From: CAZIPZ01 sp964541075 | Lineage (GTDB): Bacteria; Acidobacteriota; Terriglobia; 20CM-2-55-15 | Assembly: GCA_964541075.1 (NCBI GenBank) | Contig: CAZIPZ010000001.1 | Location: 6,778 to 70,777, forward strand | DNA: 64,000 nt | Direction of reading: 5' to 3' | Part shown: piece by piece, positions 55,222-64,000 of the stretch | Numbering within the stretch: position 1 is the first letter of the stretch | Layout of the letters: the number at the start of each line of letters is the position of its first letter | Translations under genes and position numbers: made by a program | Notes under the pieces: generated by a model | Database searches by the model: none | Told to the model about the DNA's origin: nothing | What the model saw: only the letters and a program-made list of their open reading frames with translations

Positions 55222-55408
55222 AGATCCACCTTCCGTTTTGTACAATGCACGCTGACATCCAAATTAGACGGTCAGCGATCAATATGTAGGCGAGAAAAAG
55301 GAAGAAATTCTGATCGAAGGATCGGGTGTCACGAGAAGCAAAGCCTTCGTCCTGGGTTTGGGGTTCGCTGGTGGACTTTCGCTACCTCTCTAGCTCGCGC
55401 GAGTGACG

Positions 55409-55651
55409 CTATTCCTCGGCATCGTCGGGTGAATGATCTTCACCCTTTTTCGTCGCGGAAAGCGGCTGATTGCCTATTCTCTCCTCGACAAAGTAGCCGG
55501 GGTGGTACGCACCTTTCTTCAAGTTCAATTCCCGACAGTATCGTTTAGCCTCCTCCATCGTCTTGAACTGCGCAGGAACAGGCATGCGACCGAAGCCGCT
55601 AATTTCCTTAGGTTGTTTCGAAAGCACCCAAAATGATCTCTTGTTAGCCAC
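55409..55651 (-). CDS. Small soluble protein of unknown function
   Basis: An 80-residue, charged protein (RSFWVLSKQPKEISGFGRMP, then FKTMEEAKRYCRELNLKKGA). The first strand and helix pattern (a 'w.V.s......F.t..eA..yc.~~~' layout) looks like small uncharacterised alpha/beta proteins. It lies 47 bases upstream of the end of the GlnE-like gene's downstream side, with the same direction as that gene's strand. Function unknown. Confidence 0.5.
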   Translation of the reverse strand: MANKRSFWVLSKQPKEISGFGRMPVPAQFKTMEEAKRYCRELNLKKGAYHPGYFVEERIGNQPLSATKKGEDHSPDDAEE

Positions 55652-55698
55652 GCACCCTCACCTTCACGAGCATTAATCGTACGAAGTGTAACATCCCT

Positions 55699-57294
55699 TC
55701 AGGTTTGGGGGTAAAAACGTCCAGTATTGTGAAGTCCGATCACCTCTTCAAAGATGCGGTGGACTTCGTTCGTGTAATGTTGATAGTCCCTCAAAAAAAG
55801 GTCTACTCCGAGGTCCTCTGCTTTGTCGGTATAGCCCAGCCTGCGAGCGCAGATCATCAAGTCTTCACGGTTTCGAGGAAGCAAGTGCGTTTGCGCATCG
55901 TCGACCATCTGAAGCTTGTTTTCGACATCTCTCAGAAAAACGTATGCTTGGGTCAAAGTGGCGCATTCTTCAGCGGAAATGAGCGCCCGCTCACACAATT
56001 CCGACAGGGCTTTCAGCGTGTTGCGCTGCGACAGTTGCGGGTATCGGCCGCCGTGGCAGACTTGAAGGGATTGGGTGACAAGTTCGACCTCTCGAATTCC
56101 ACCCCTGCCCAATTTAACGTTCCTGGCGCCCTGCCGGCGAATGGTCATCTGACGATCGACCTTCCGTTTCATTGCACGGATATCATCGAGCGCCTTGAGA
56201 TCAAATGGCGGATCGTAGACGAAAGGGCGAGCCATGGCGAGGAAGCGCTTCGCAAGTCCACAGTTTCCAGCGACCGGCCACGCTTTCAGCAAGGCGAGGC
56301 GTTCCCATGTTCCCAGCCGCGACGCGTAGTATCGTTCAAAGGATTCGATCGTGTCCGCGATATTGCCGGCCGCCCCCTCCGGGCGCAATCGTAAATCGAC
56401 GCGGTAAACATAGCCTTCCTCGGTGAAATCGCTTAAACCAATCGTGATTTTCTGGCAGAGCCGGTGAAAATAATCCGGCGCCGACATTGTTTCGTGCGAC
56501 GTGTCACTGGGGTTATCCGTACTGGGTTCCACCTGGTTGGCGGCATACAGATAAATCAAATCGACGTCTGAGCTGAAATTCAGTTCGCCGCCGCCAAGCT
56601 TGCCCATAGCCAGTATTGAGAAGCCGCGAAACGATTTTTTCGAAATCTGGTGCTCCTTCTTAAGTGAGGTGGAGCAGATCCAATAAGTTGCCGAAATCAA
56701 TACCTCGGCCAGTGTGGACAACGCCGACAACGTTTCTTCCACCGAGCACATACGTAACAGATCCCGCACGCCGATCTGCAGCATCTCTCGACGTTTCAGC
56801 ACTCGCAGGTAGTTAAGTTGCTGTTTCTCATCCGCAAGAACCTTCAGCGTGCGCACGAGTTCGCGCTGAATGTCCCGTTTGGTGCGGCCCTTGTGCAAAA
56901 TTTGAGGATCGGTGACCCAGTAGAAGTGGTGGGGATCTCGTATCAATATTTCTGCCATGTAGGGACTTCCGCCCAAGGTTCGTGTGAGGATTTCAAGAGT
57001 CGGCGGAGAATCTTTGAAGTAGGAAAAAAGGCGCGTTTTATTTAGGGCGGCCGTTGCGAATCTCTCGAAGTACGTAAGCGCTTGATCAGGATCCGCCGAT
57101 TGCGAAACGCATACCAATAGTTCCTCTATGACGTCCGCCAGTAGTTGACGTTCTGACGGATCAGTCGCCGTCGCCTGCAGATTCCTGTCCGCCTTCACAG
57201 GATCCTTCAGCCCGTATGGACGGAGAAGTTCGGCCACATGCTTCGGTTCCAGACGCGGGGCAAGCAGCAGATCCTTGATGTTCGGTGGCGACAT
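55699..57294 (-). CDS. GlnE-like protein, single nucleotidyltransferase half (adenylyl-removing type)
   Basis: A 531-residue protein matching only one half of the usual GlnE of about 950 residues. The helical front (residues 60-130, RTLGGSPYMAEILIRDPHHF) precedes the catalytic domain with ILAMGKLGGGELNFSSDVDL (Asp243, Asp245) and YVYRVDLRLRPEG (Asp290). The LGRGGIREVELVTQSLQV block and a C-terminal helical domain with FLRDVENKLQMVDDAQTHLL follow. The 'GELNFSSDVDL' wording resembles the N-terminal, deadenylylating half of GlnE. The catalytic Asp residues are intact. The other half is a separate divergent gene. It should act on the type I-beta glutamine synthetase nearby. Confidence 0.85.
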   Translation of the reverse strand: MSPPNIKDLLLAPRLEPKHVAELLRPYGLKDPVKADRNLQATATDPSERQLLADVIEELLVCVSQSADPDQALTYFERFATAALNKTRLFSYFKDSPPTLEILTRTLGGSPYMAEILIRDPHHFYWVTDPQILHKGRTKRDIQRELVRTLKVLADEKQQLNYLRVLKRREMLQIGVRDLLRMCSVEETLSALSTLAEVLISATYWICSTSLKKEHQISKKSFRGFSILAMGKLGGGELNFSSDVDLIYLYAANQVEPSTDNPSDTSHETMSAPDYFHRLCQKITIGLSDFTEEGYVYRVDLRLRPEGAAGNIADTIESFERYYASRLGTWERLALLKAWPVAGNCGLAKRFLAMARPFVYDPPFDLKALDDIRAMKRKVDRQMTIRRQGARNVKLGRGGIREVELVTQSLQVCHGGRYPQLSQRNTLKALSELCERALISAEECATLTQAYVFLRDVENKLQMVDDAQTHLLPRNREDLMICARRLGYTDKAEDLGVDLFLRDYQHYTNEVHRIFEEVIGLHNTGRFYPQT

Positions 57295-57417
57295 GCTGCT
57301 TGTAAGATAAATCGGGTTGCGGAATTAATCGACCCTCTCAATATCTTCAGGTCCCACCTCGTCCTGTCAGAACTGCTGTTGACGGGAGGAGGCAGCACCA
57401 TCTGGTACGATTGAGGT

Positions 57418-59646
57418 GTGCTTTCTACGGATCTGAAACACGCGATAGAATCCCTTTGTCCTGACATCGACCATGCGATGATTCAAGACTTCTTTGCCCG
57501 GATGGGTGAAGATTACTTCGCGACGTTCTCGCCTGAAGAAATCGCCAGTCATATCCGAATGTCTGCACTGCTCGATCGCAAACATACGCTGCAAGTCCGT
57601 GTGACGCAACGTTCATCCGGTCCTGGCGAGTTCGAAATTGTGATCGTCGGTTTCGACTATCTTGCCGAGTTTTCGATCTTTTGCGGGCTGCTGTCGGCCT
57701 TTGGCCTCGACATTCGCGCGGGCAACATCTACTCGTTTGGAAGCCGTGGAGCGGTAGAAGAAAAGCCTTTGCCAACGGAGGGACGGCGCCCACCACTAGC
57801 GAGAGTAGCGCGTTTGATGCCGCGGAAAGTCGTGGATGTCTTTAACGTGGCAATCAAGCCAGGAGTGAGCTTTGACGAGGCGAAACAAGGCGAATTTGAG
57901 CAAGAGCTCCTGCATCATGCTCGGCTCCTCGCAGCAGGCTCGCTCGATCAAGCGCGGGAACGACTTCATCGTTTTCTCACCGAACGCATCGAAACAATGA
58001 ACGAACGCCTCAGCGGTTTGCTTTCGGCTGTTGAAATTGATTTCGACAATGAGCGAACCCCGGAGTGGACTGTTATGAGCATTCGCGCGGCGGACTCGTT
58101 CGCGTTTCTCTATGCCATCTCCAACGCGCTGGCCATGAGGGGCGTTTACATTCACAAAGTCAAAATTGGCAGCATCGGTGAACGTGTAGAGGACGAATTT
58201 TTTATTGCCGACCGTTCTGGACGGAAAATCGTCGACCCGCGCGAACAGGACAGACTGCATACGGCTGTGCGCGCCATCAAGGAATTTACGGGCTATTTGC
58301 CTGAAGCTCCCGACCCGGCCAAAGCGATGCGCCACTTCGACCAGTTGTTGGACAAGCTTGCTGAAGAAGAATTTCCGGAGCGCACTCTATCGTTCCTCGC
58401 CGAAAGGGAGGGCATGAATATCCTCGCGCACCTCTTAGGATCGAGTGACTACCTGTGGGACGACTTTCTGGGTGTTCGCTTCGCAGAACTCATTCCCGTA
58501 CTCACCGATATCGCCAATACAGGATTGCCAGCGAGAGACTCGCTTCAGCGCAACCTAGTCAAAACCCTCCGGGCTGCCAGTACGTTCGAAGAGAAAAAGA
58601 AAGTGCTGAACCGGTTCAAGGATGAACAGGTGTTCGTGATCGATGTCCAACGTGTACTCGAGAAAGCGAACCTGATGGAGTTTTCTCAGGCTTTAACGGA
58701 TCTTGCTGAGGTGGTCGTTGATGAGGCGGTGAGGGTTTCTCATGACCGTCTTGCTGTGCAACGGGGCCGACCTTTGCTTGAAGACCGGCGGGCATTGCCA
58801 TTCGCGGTCTGTGCTTTAGGCAAATTCGGCGGGTGTGAAATGGGCTATGCCTCGGATCTCGAGCTGTTATTTGTTCATGAAGGGGCCGGAAACGGGGAAT
58901 TTTTCGAGTCTGTTGCGCTTCAGGTCAATGATTTCGTCGAAACCCGCCCCAAAGGGATCTTTCACATTGACCTTCGCCTTCGACCTTACGGCGAGAAAGG
59001 CTCCGCTTCCACATCCTTCGATCAGTTTATTCGTTATTACAGCCAGGGCGGTCCGGCAGCGCCTTTCGAGCGGCAAGCGCTCATCAAACTGAGATGGATT
59101 GCCGGCAATGAAGACCTGGGCCGCCGGATCCAAGCCCATCGCGATACTTTTACATACAGCGGCGCGCCCTGGGATTGGGAAAACGCGCTGCACTTGCGTC
59201 GCAGACAGATGAAGGAGTTGGTGAAGCAAGGAACAACAAACGTGAAATACAGCGCCGGTGGAATTGTCGAGATCGAGTACGCGGTGCAATACCTACAAAT
59301 TCTTCATGGCAAAGATAACCCGGAGCTTCGAGTCACCGGAACGTTGGAGGCGCTGAATCAGCTGTATCGCCTGGAACTAGTCACCCTTGCGGAATATGAA
59401 TTATGGAATACCGCATACCTTTTCTTCCGGAATCTAATTGATGCGCTTCGGATCGTACGCGGTGACGCGACAGATCTCGTCCTGCCGGAAGAGACTTCGG
59501 AAGAGTTCAAGGCGCTGGGACGGCGGCTGGGTTATCGCGGAAGAGACCGTAAGAAGGAAGCGGCGTTGCTGGCGTCGGATGTTCAGTCATGGATGGAGAA
59601 AGTTCACGATCACTTTATAGATCGATTTGAAACATTGCACCCGTAG
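57418..59646 (+). CDS. GlnE-like adenylyltransferase half fused to two ACT-like domains
   Basis: A 742-residue protein. Residues about 70-110 (EFEIVIVGFDYLAEFSIFCG, then LLSAFGLDIRAGNIYSFGS) and 216-275 (EWTVMSIRAADSFAFLYAIS, then NALAMRGVYIHKVKI) read as ACT domains, as in the GlnD C-terminus. After a helical region (residues 330-420) comes a GlnE catalytic domain: CALGKFGGCEMGYASDLELL, HIDLRLRPYGEKGSAS, SAGGIVEIEYAVQYLQ, and a last helical domain. The wording 'EMGYASDLEL' resembles the C-terminal, adenylylating half of GlnE, but the second acidic residue is Glu482 instead of Asp. The start is GTG 57418. A hairpin terminator follows. Confidence 0.85.
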   Translation: MLSTDLKHAIESLCPDIDHAMIQDFFARMGEDYFATFSPEEIASHIRMSALLDRKHTLQVRVTQRSSGPGEFEIVIVGFDYLAEFSIFCGLLSAFGLDIRAGNIYSFGSRGAVEEKPLPTEGRRPPLARVARLMPRKVVDVFNVAIKPGVSFDEAKQGEFEQELLHHARLLAAGSLDQARERLHRFLTERIETMNERLSGLLSAVEIDFDNERTPEWTVMSIRAADSFAFLYAISNALAMRGVYIHKVKIGSIGERVEDEFFIADRSGRKIVDPREQDRLHTAVRAIKEFTGYLPEAPDPAKAMRHFDQLLDKLAEEEFPERTLSFLAEREGMNILAHLLGSSDYLWDDFLGVRFAELIPVLTDIANTGLPARDSLQRNLVKTLRAASTFEEKKKVLNRFKDEQVFVIDVQRVLEKANLMEFSQALTDLAEVVVDEAVRVSHDRLAVQRGRPLLEDRRALPFAVCALGKFGGCEMGYASDLELLFVHEGAGNGEFFESVALQVNDFVETRPKGIFHIDLRLRPYGEKGSASTSFDQFIRYYSQGGPAAPFERQALIKLRWIAGNEDLGRRIQAHRDTFTYSGAPWDWENALHLRRRQMKELVKQGTTNVKYSAGGIVEIEYAVQYLQILHGKDNPELRVTGTLEALNQLYRLELVTLAEYELWNTAYLFFRNLIDALRIVRGDATDLVLPEETSEEFKALGRRLGYRGRDRKKEAALLASDVQSWMEKVHDHFIDRFETLHP

Positions 59647-59660
59647 AGCAAGACAATAAG

Positions 59661-59693
59661 AAGGGGCGGCCGGTAAGCGGCCGCCCCTTTCTT
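59661..59693. terminator. Bidirectional terminator
   Basis: AAGGGGCGGCCG (59661-59672) pairs perfectly with CGGCCGCCCCTT (59678-59689) over a five-base loop, with TCTT after it and CTTATT on the other strand. It separates the ACT-GlnE gene from the convergent glutamine synthetase. Confidence 0.8.
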
Positions 59694-59707
59694 GAACTGA
59701 CCGAAGA

Positions 59708-61117
59708 CTAGAGACTGTAATACATGTCGAACTCGACGGGATGGGTTGTCATCCGGAAACGCGTGACTTCTTCCATCTTAAGGTCGATATACGCGTCGAT
59801 CATATCGTCGCTGAATACGCCGCCCTTGGTCAGGAATGCTCGATCCTTGTCCAAAGCGGAGAGAGCTTCATCAAGCGATGCACAGGGATGTGGAACGTCC
59901 TTCGCCTCTTCCGGAGCGAGGTCGTAGAGGTTTTTGTCGATCGGATCACCAGGATGGATCTTGTTCTGCACTCCGTCCAAGCCCGCCATCATCATTGCCG
60001 CAAATCCAAGGTATGGATTGCAGCTCGGATCGGGGAAGCGCACTTCAATCCGGCGCGCCTTCGCGCTGGTGACCAAAGGAACCCGCACCGCCGCTGAACG
60101 GTTCCGAGCAGAATAGGCAAGGTTGATCGGGGCCTCGAAGCCGGGAACCAGCCGTTTGTACGAGTTCGTTCCGGGGTTGGTAAGCGCGTTCAGTGACTTC
60201 GCGTGTTTGATGATTCCGCCGATGTAGTAAATTGCGAATTCGGAGAGACCCGCATAGCCTTCGCCTGCGAAAAGATTCTGTTCACCTTTCCATATCGATT
60301 GATGGACGTGCATTCCCGAACCGTTGTCGCCGACGATGGGTTTAGGCATGAAAGTGGCAGTTTTTCCATATCTGGCGGCAACGTTGTGCACGGCGTACTT
60401 TAATCTCAAGAGCCAGTCCGCGCGCTGGACCAACGGCGCAAACTTTGTTCCGATTTCATTCTGACCAGCCGTCGCGACTTCATGGTGATGCACTTCGACG
60501 ACGACCCCCATCTGTTCCAGGGCCAGACAGATTGCGGACCTAATATTCTGCAACGAGTCCACTGGCGGCACCGGGAAATAGCCGCCCTTCACTGCCGGCC
60601 GGTGCCCCTTGTTGCCTTTTTCGAACCTCTCACCAGTCGACCATGCCGCTTCTTCGGAAAAGATCTTGTAAGAGGACCCGGACATGTCCACAGACCATTC
60701 AACCGCATCGAAAATGAAAAACTCCGGTTCCGGCCCGAAGTATGCAGTGTCACCCAAACCAGTGGATTTCAGATAGGCGTCTGCGCGCTTCGCTATCGAA
60801 CGAGGATCCCGATCGTAGCCTTTCATGTCGGACGGCTCAATTACGTCGCACGTGATTGCAAGCGTAGTCTGATCCAGAAATGGATCGATAAAGGAAGAAG
60901 CAGGATCAGGAAGAAGAAGCATGTCCGATGCTTGAATGCCCTTCCATCCGGCGATGGAGGAGCCGTCAAAGAAGTGGCCCGATTCGAATTTTTCGGGACC
61001 GAAGGATTTGACCGGAACGCTGACATGCTGTTCCTTGCCCCGCGTATCGGTGAAGCGGAGATCTACAAACTTGACATCTTTATCTTTAATCGTCTGGAAG
61101 ATTTCTTTAGGGGACAT
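59708..61117 (-). CDS. glnA: Glutamine synthetase type I-beta (adenylylatable)
   Basis: A 469-residue glutamine synthetase of the proteobacterial/beta subtype. Landmarks are [63 protein letters not shown] and [13 protein letters not shown], in which Tyr398 corresponds to the adenylylated Tyr of E. coli. It is therefore a target for the GlnE-like pair. It is downstream of glnB by 55 bases in the same direction, probably one operon. The catalytic residues are all present by eye. Confidence 0.96.
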   Translation of the reverse strand: MSPKEIFQTIKDKDVKFVDLRFTDTRGKEQHVSVPVKSFGPEKFESGHFFDGSSIAGWKGIQASDMLLLPDPASSFIDPFLDQTTLAITCDVIEPSDMKGYDRDPRSIAKRADAYLKSTGLGDTAYFGPEPEFFIFDAVEWSVDMSGSSYKIFSEEAAWSTGERFEKGNKGHRPAVKGGYFPVPPVDSLQNIRSAICLALEQMGVVVEVHHHEVATAGQNEIGTKFAPLVQRADWLLRLKYAVHNVAARYGKTATFMPKPIVGDNGSGMHVHQSIWKGEQNLFAGEGYAGLSEFAIYYIGGIIKHAKSLNALTNPGTNSYKRLVPGFEAPINLAYSARNRSAAVRVPLVTSAKARRIEVRFPDPSCNPYLGFAAMMMAGLDGVQNKIHPGDPIDKNLYDLAPEEAKDVPHPCASLDEALSALDKDRAFLTKGGVFSDDMIDAYIDLKMEEVTRFRMTTHPVEFDMYYSL

Positions 61118-61172
61118 AAATTTTCCTCACGTTTGAATGGCTGTTATAGAAGGAAGCGACGTGGCCGCCTTT

Positions 61173-61508
61173 CTAACTTTGGATATCGCGTTCGCCTGTG
61201 CGAATGTTGTAGCCCTGTTCGACCGGCAGAACGAACACGCGTCCATCGCCGATCTCGCCAGTCCGGGCAGTCTGAATAATGGTCTTGATCGTATCGTCGA
61301 TCATTTCGTCTGGAAGTACGAGATCGATCATGATCTTGGGCAGCAGCGTGACGCTGTACTCAGTTCCACGATAGATCGCCTTGTGGCCTTTTTGCCGGCC
61401 GTGACCTCGAACTTCGGTTACGGTCATTCCCGAAATATTCAGACGAGTCAGGGCGTCCTTCACCTCTTCAAGTTTGTTCGGACGGATAATCGCTTTGATG
61501 AGTTTCAT
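61173..61508 (-). CDS. glnB: Nitrogen regulatory protein PII
   Basis: A 111-residue PII trimer subunit, starting MKLIKAIIRPNKLEEVKDAL. The T-loop has Tyr51 (IYRGTEYSVTLLPK), the GlnD uridylylation site, and the nucleotide-binding B loop reads TGEIGDGRVFVLPVEQGYNI (approximate end). All key positions are kept. It begins the glnB-glnA operon. Its partner enzymes GlnD and the GlnE-like pair lie within 10 kb. Confidence 0.97.
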   Translation of the reverse strand: MKLIKAIIRPNKLEEVKDALTRLNISGMTVTEVRGHGRQKGHKAIYRGTEYSVTLLPKIMIDLVLPDEMIDDTIKTIIQTARTGEIGDGRVFVLPVEQGYNIRTGERDIQS

Positions 61509-61989
61509 AGGTCCTCGGATATTCCGCAGTCAGAGCCGAGTAAAACGCTCGCTACCACTTTCGTGGGCTGAGTTCTATGGGTCTGACTCCTGGATGGTGG
61601 TGGTACAACAATTCGACCAGCGCGCAGTCGTAAAGATTGCTCGCCAGAGAAACCGCCTAGGTTCGAACCTGGAACCCTTTCTTTGAAACGGCAACCCGGT
61701 TTGTCAGAACTTGATTGTTTGAGTCCGTGGCGATAAATCAGAAAAATCAGAACGGATCGCGACACATTTTGCCACGCTCCTGCTGGGAAATCGACCGAAA
61801 TTTTGGGCGCTTCTTCAAATGTGCATTTTTTGCAATTTCTTGACGCCATTCCTGCACAATTCGATGGCCATTGGGCTTGTTTTCCAACCGAATGTGTTGA
61901 GCTGGCCTTTCAGTCCTGCAAATGGAGCAGAAAGAGAAACGCCGCCCACGACTCTGGTCGGGACGCCGCTAATGCCGAAAGATTTGGTT
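61509..61989. other. Gap between glnB and the TonB receptor
   Basis: A 481-base region without a convincing gene. CCTAGGTTCGAACCTGG (61656-61672) is a near-perfect palindrome with one mismatch. The glnB promoter should lie here, but I see neither a sigma-54 (GG-N10-GC) site nor a clear sigma-70 pair. Confidence 0.4.
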
Positions 61990-64000
61990 TCAGAAATTTA
62001 ATCTCAGCGCGAATTGGACTTGCCTATTCGTGCCCAATCCAACACTTCGTGCAACCGTCGAAGTCATGGTTCCGAAGGCTGAGCTTCCGGCAAAGCTCAG
62101 CGGTTGCCCGGGTTGAAACTGATTGGCGGCGTTTCCCAGGCCAGGGCTTAGCGTTGCCGGCGGGGCGGCAAAGTTTGTCAAATTGAAGATGTTGAAGATT
62201 TCAGCTTTGAACTCAAAGTTCGAGGTTTCTGTTATAGGGAACCTCTTGTTTAGGACCAAGTCCACTTGCCGAAAATTCGGTCCACGCAGGGCGTTCCGAG
62301 ACAGATTCCCGAATGTTCCGGGTTTAGGAATTGCGAAAGCGGCCGGGTTCAGCAGGCTTCGATCACTGTTCAGATACATATCGGCGCCAGGAATGACATC
62401 GGGCCGCCGCGTTCCTCGTGATGAACCGCCTCCCGGCGTGTTGATGACTGCAGTTCGACCTGCTCCTGCAGCGGTGAAAACGGTTCCATTCGCATCAACA
62501 AATACGACATCCGGGCGGGTGAGCAGCACGTTAACAGGAAGGCCGCTGCGTGCATTCACGATGACTCCTGTTTCCCACCCGCCCACAATTGCATTTGCAA
62601 AAGAGCTCAAATTGGCGAACCTTCGACCGCGACCCAGCGGAATTTCATAGACTGCGCTGGCGTTGAAGTTGTGTTTGATGTCGAAGTTGTTATAGCCCTC
62701 TTCGTAGTCAAACTCACTGAGAGCCCTTGCATTGTTGCCCGCAGACGTTGCTTCGTTTGATCCGGCGCTATTTCCGAAGCTTCGCCCAAACGTGTATTGG
62801 GAATTCATCGTTAAGCCGTTGCTGGAGCGTCGTACGAAGGAAAGCTGCAGGGCATTGTAGCTGTCTCGTCCGCCGCTGGTCTTGTAGTCGATTTCGGCGA
62901 AAGGCCGCAGCGGAGCCAGGCCGGGGCCTTGGGGAATATCAAACTCTCTGGTGACAACCCCTGTTGTCGGATCCACTGAAATGATTCGATTCGCAATGCT
63001 GCGGAGAAACAGCCGCCGCCCCTGACTGCCGACATATGCCGCCGTAGCGACGAATTTTCCAGGCAGTTCCTGCTGCAACGACGCGCTGTACTGGTAAACC
63101 TGTTCCGGAACCTTGTAATCGCCGGCGTATGCGCGCGGCGCAAATTGTCTGTTGTTCGGGTTGTTGATGAAGTTCGAACGGACAGTGTTTACGTCAATCG
63201 GATAGCTTCCGCCGGAGGCGTTTGTATTGATCAAATCGCTCTCGATGGGCTGAAGAAGATCTTCCGTTTGGCCTGGACCATAGAAGATTCCGAAGCCGCC
63301 GCGGATGGCGGTTTTCGCGGCCGGGGAATAACTCAATCCAACCCGTGGACCTAGATTCATCCTTGAAGATAAATAGAACCGATGATCTGGCGGAATGAGC
63401 TTTCCGGTCAGAATGTCGAATTGGACATTCAGATTGTTCGCTTCTCGAAGAGGGGAATAGTACTCGTAGCGGACCCCATAGTTCAGAGTCACGTTTGAAG
63501 CGAGCTTGAACTCATCCTGACCGTACAAAATGTAGTATTCCTGTTTTCCAAAACGTTCGCCGGTAGCCCCGTTATTAAAAACGCTCGGATCGGATAGATC
63601 TCCGACGTAACGATAGCTCGCAAGACGGTTGGCAAGAAAGTCCGCGAGGTTGTTGTATGTATATTGCGTACCGCCGTTACGATCTGTGTAAAAGCGAACC
63701 AGCCTCAATTCGCCTCCGAATTTCAGCGTGTGCTTCGCGCTGATCAGAGACAGATTGTCGATAAACGATATTGTCCAGGGGGTATACGGAGCGCCTCTAC
63801 CGTTCGCCTGGCTGTTTAGACGCACCAGACCTCCGGCGACGGCAATCCCTGTGCTGGCGCCTTGTCCGGGAATTCCGGTGTTTGCAGCGCTGCCGGTTAC
63901 ATTGATGGTGATAGCGGACGTATCGATCCCGTTTACGACCGGAGCTCTACCAAATCCGCGAGTATCCTGAACTGACGAGTCGTCTCTCCATGGAGTCTTC
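61990..64000 (-). CDS. TonB-dependent receptor, Oar-like (5' end missing)
   Basis: The C-terminal 669 residues of an outer-membrane beta-barrel; the frame stays open to the right edge, so the plug and signal peptide lie outside. Barrel features are visible: alternating strands such as NVTLNYGVRYEYYSPL, FKLASNVTLNYG and YVGSQGRRLFLRSI, and the typical Acidobacterial endings FEFKAEIFNIFNLTNFAAPP and RQVQFALRLNF, with the terminal Phe used by the BAM machinery. Such receptors are strongly expanded in Acidobacteriota and often carry an N-terminal carboxypeptidase-regulatory domain. The substrate is unknown. Confidence 0.88.
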   Translation of the reverse strand, partial: KTPWRDDSSVQDTRGFGRAPVVNGIDTSAITINVTGSAANTGIPGQGASTGIAVAGGLVRLNSQANGRGAPYTPWTISFIDNLSLISAKHTLKFGGELRLVRFYTDRNGGTQYTYNNLADFLANRLASYRYVGDLSDPSVFNNGATGERFGKQEYYILYGQDEFKLASNVTLNYGVRYEYYSPLREANNLNVQFDILTGKLIPPDHRFYLSSRMNLGPRVGLSYSPAAKTAIRGGFGIFYGPGQTEDLLQPIESDLINTNASGGSYPIDVNTVRSNFINNPNNRQFAPRAYAGDYKVPEQVYQYSASLQQELPGKFVATAAYVGSQGRRLFLRSIANRIISVDPTTGVVTREFDIPQGPGLAPLRPFAEIDYKTSGGRDSYNALQLSFVRRSSNGLTMNSQYTFGRSFGNSAGSNEATSAGNNARALSEFDYEEGYNNFDIKHNFNASAVYEIPLGRGRRFANLSSFANAIVGGWETGVIVNARSGLPVNVLLTRPDVVFVDANGTVFTAAGAGRTAVINTPGGGSSRGTRRPDVIPGADMYLNSDRSLLNPAAFAIPKPGTFGNLSRNALRGPNFRQVDLVLNKRFPITETSNFEFKAEIFNIFNLTNFAAPPATLSPGLGNAANQFQPGQPLSFAGSSAFGTMTSTVARSVGLGTNRQVQFALRLNF

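Noticed and set aside
60482..61279. 265-codon plus-strand frame opposite the second glnA and glnB
   Set aside because: Both minus-strand genes are certain, and the frame crosses their intergenic region.
61509..61600. Sigma-54 promoter upstream of glnB
   Set aside because: No GG-N10-GC arrangement is present in the sequence examined; nor is there one upstream of the first glnA.
61640..61700. GGTTCGAACC resembling a tRNA T-arm
   Set aside because: On either strand the five-base T stem has mismatches around a seven-base loop, and no acceptor, D or anticodon stems can be drawn. The palindrome explains the likeness.

Overview
The window looks like a piece of an Acidobacteriota chromosome (inference). 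It has moderate-to-high GC, an Oar-like TonB-dependent receptor, a MoxR/von Willebrand-A membrane cluster ending in a DUF4175 giant protein, a nuo cluster without nuoEFG, an atpI-atpB-atpE block separated from the F1 genes, and a LexA box of the type usual in Gram-positive bacteria and several deep phyla. No rRNA, convincing tRNA, CRISPR array, insertion sequence or prophage is visible. The content is mainly core metabolism with a few accessory islands.

Layout. 1-3080: 3' part of a two-domain ABC permease, a structured intergenic element and a cassette of three small unknown genes. 3161-9731: nadE, an Smr protein, lexA with a coupled unknown gene, a PilX-like pilus protein, an Hfq-like protein, a HAD hydrolase and ppsR. 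10027-23573: a seven-gene MoxR/VWA cluster (VWA membrane protein, caspase-like protein without its cysteine, TPR metallopeptidase lipoprotein, MoxR ATPase, DUF58, BatA-like, DUF4175). 23611-27576: glyA, a small membrane protein and moeA-moaC-moaB. 27578-41708: nuoABCDHIJKLMN, interrupted after nuoB by a MidA/NDUFAF7-type methyltransferase, an ATP-dependent DNA ligase and an alpha/beta hydrolase. 41900-45585: a lipoprotein, the atp genes and a thiS-thiG fusion. 45614-51074: a sugar transferase, a GT4 glycosyltransferase, a GT-C/TPR membrane protein and two tandem secreted paralogues.

51246-61508 holds the glutamine synthetase control system: a type I-alpha glutamine synthetase (no adenylylation tyrosine), GlnD, a GlnE-like protein with one nucleotidyltransferase half, a divergent second GlnE-like half fused behind two ACT-like domains, a type I-beta glutamine synthetase with the adenylylation tyrosine, and PII. 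The usual two-headed GlnE is therefore split in two, and one half has gained candidate amino-acid-sensing domains. I consider this the most interesting feature of the window. 61990-64000 is the C-terminal part of a TonB-dependent receptor that runs off the end.

Other points of interest are a LexA box lying inside the spacer of the lexA promoter with almost no 5' leader, a lexA-coupled gene, the methyltransferase within the nuo genes, the thiS-thiG fusion, and several palindromes in intergenic regions. All family assignments come from reading motifs by eye; no database search was possible.
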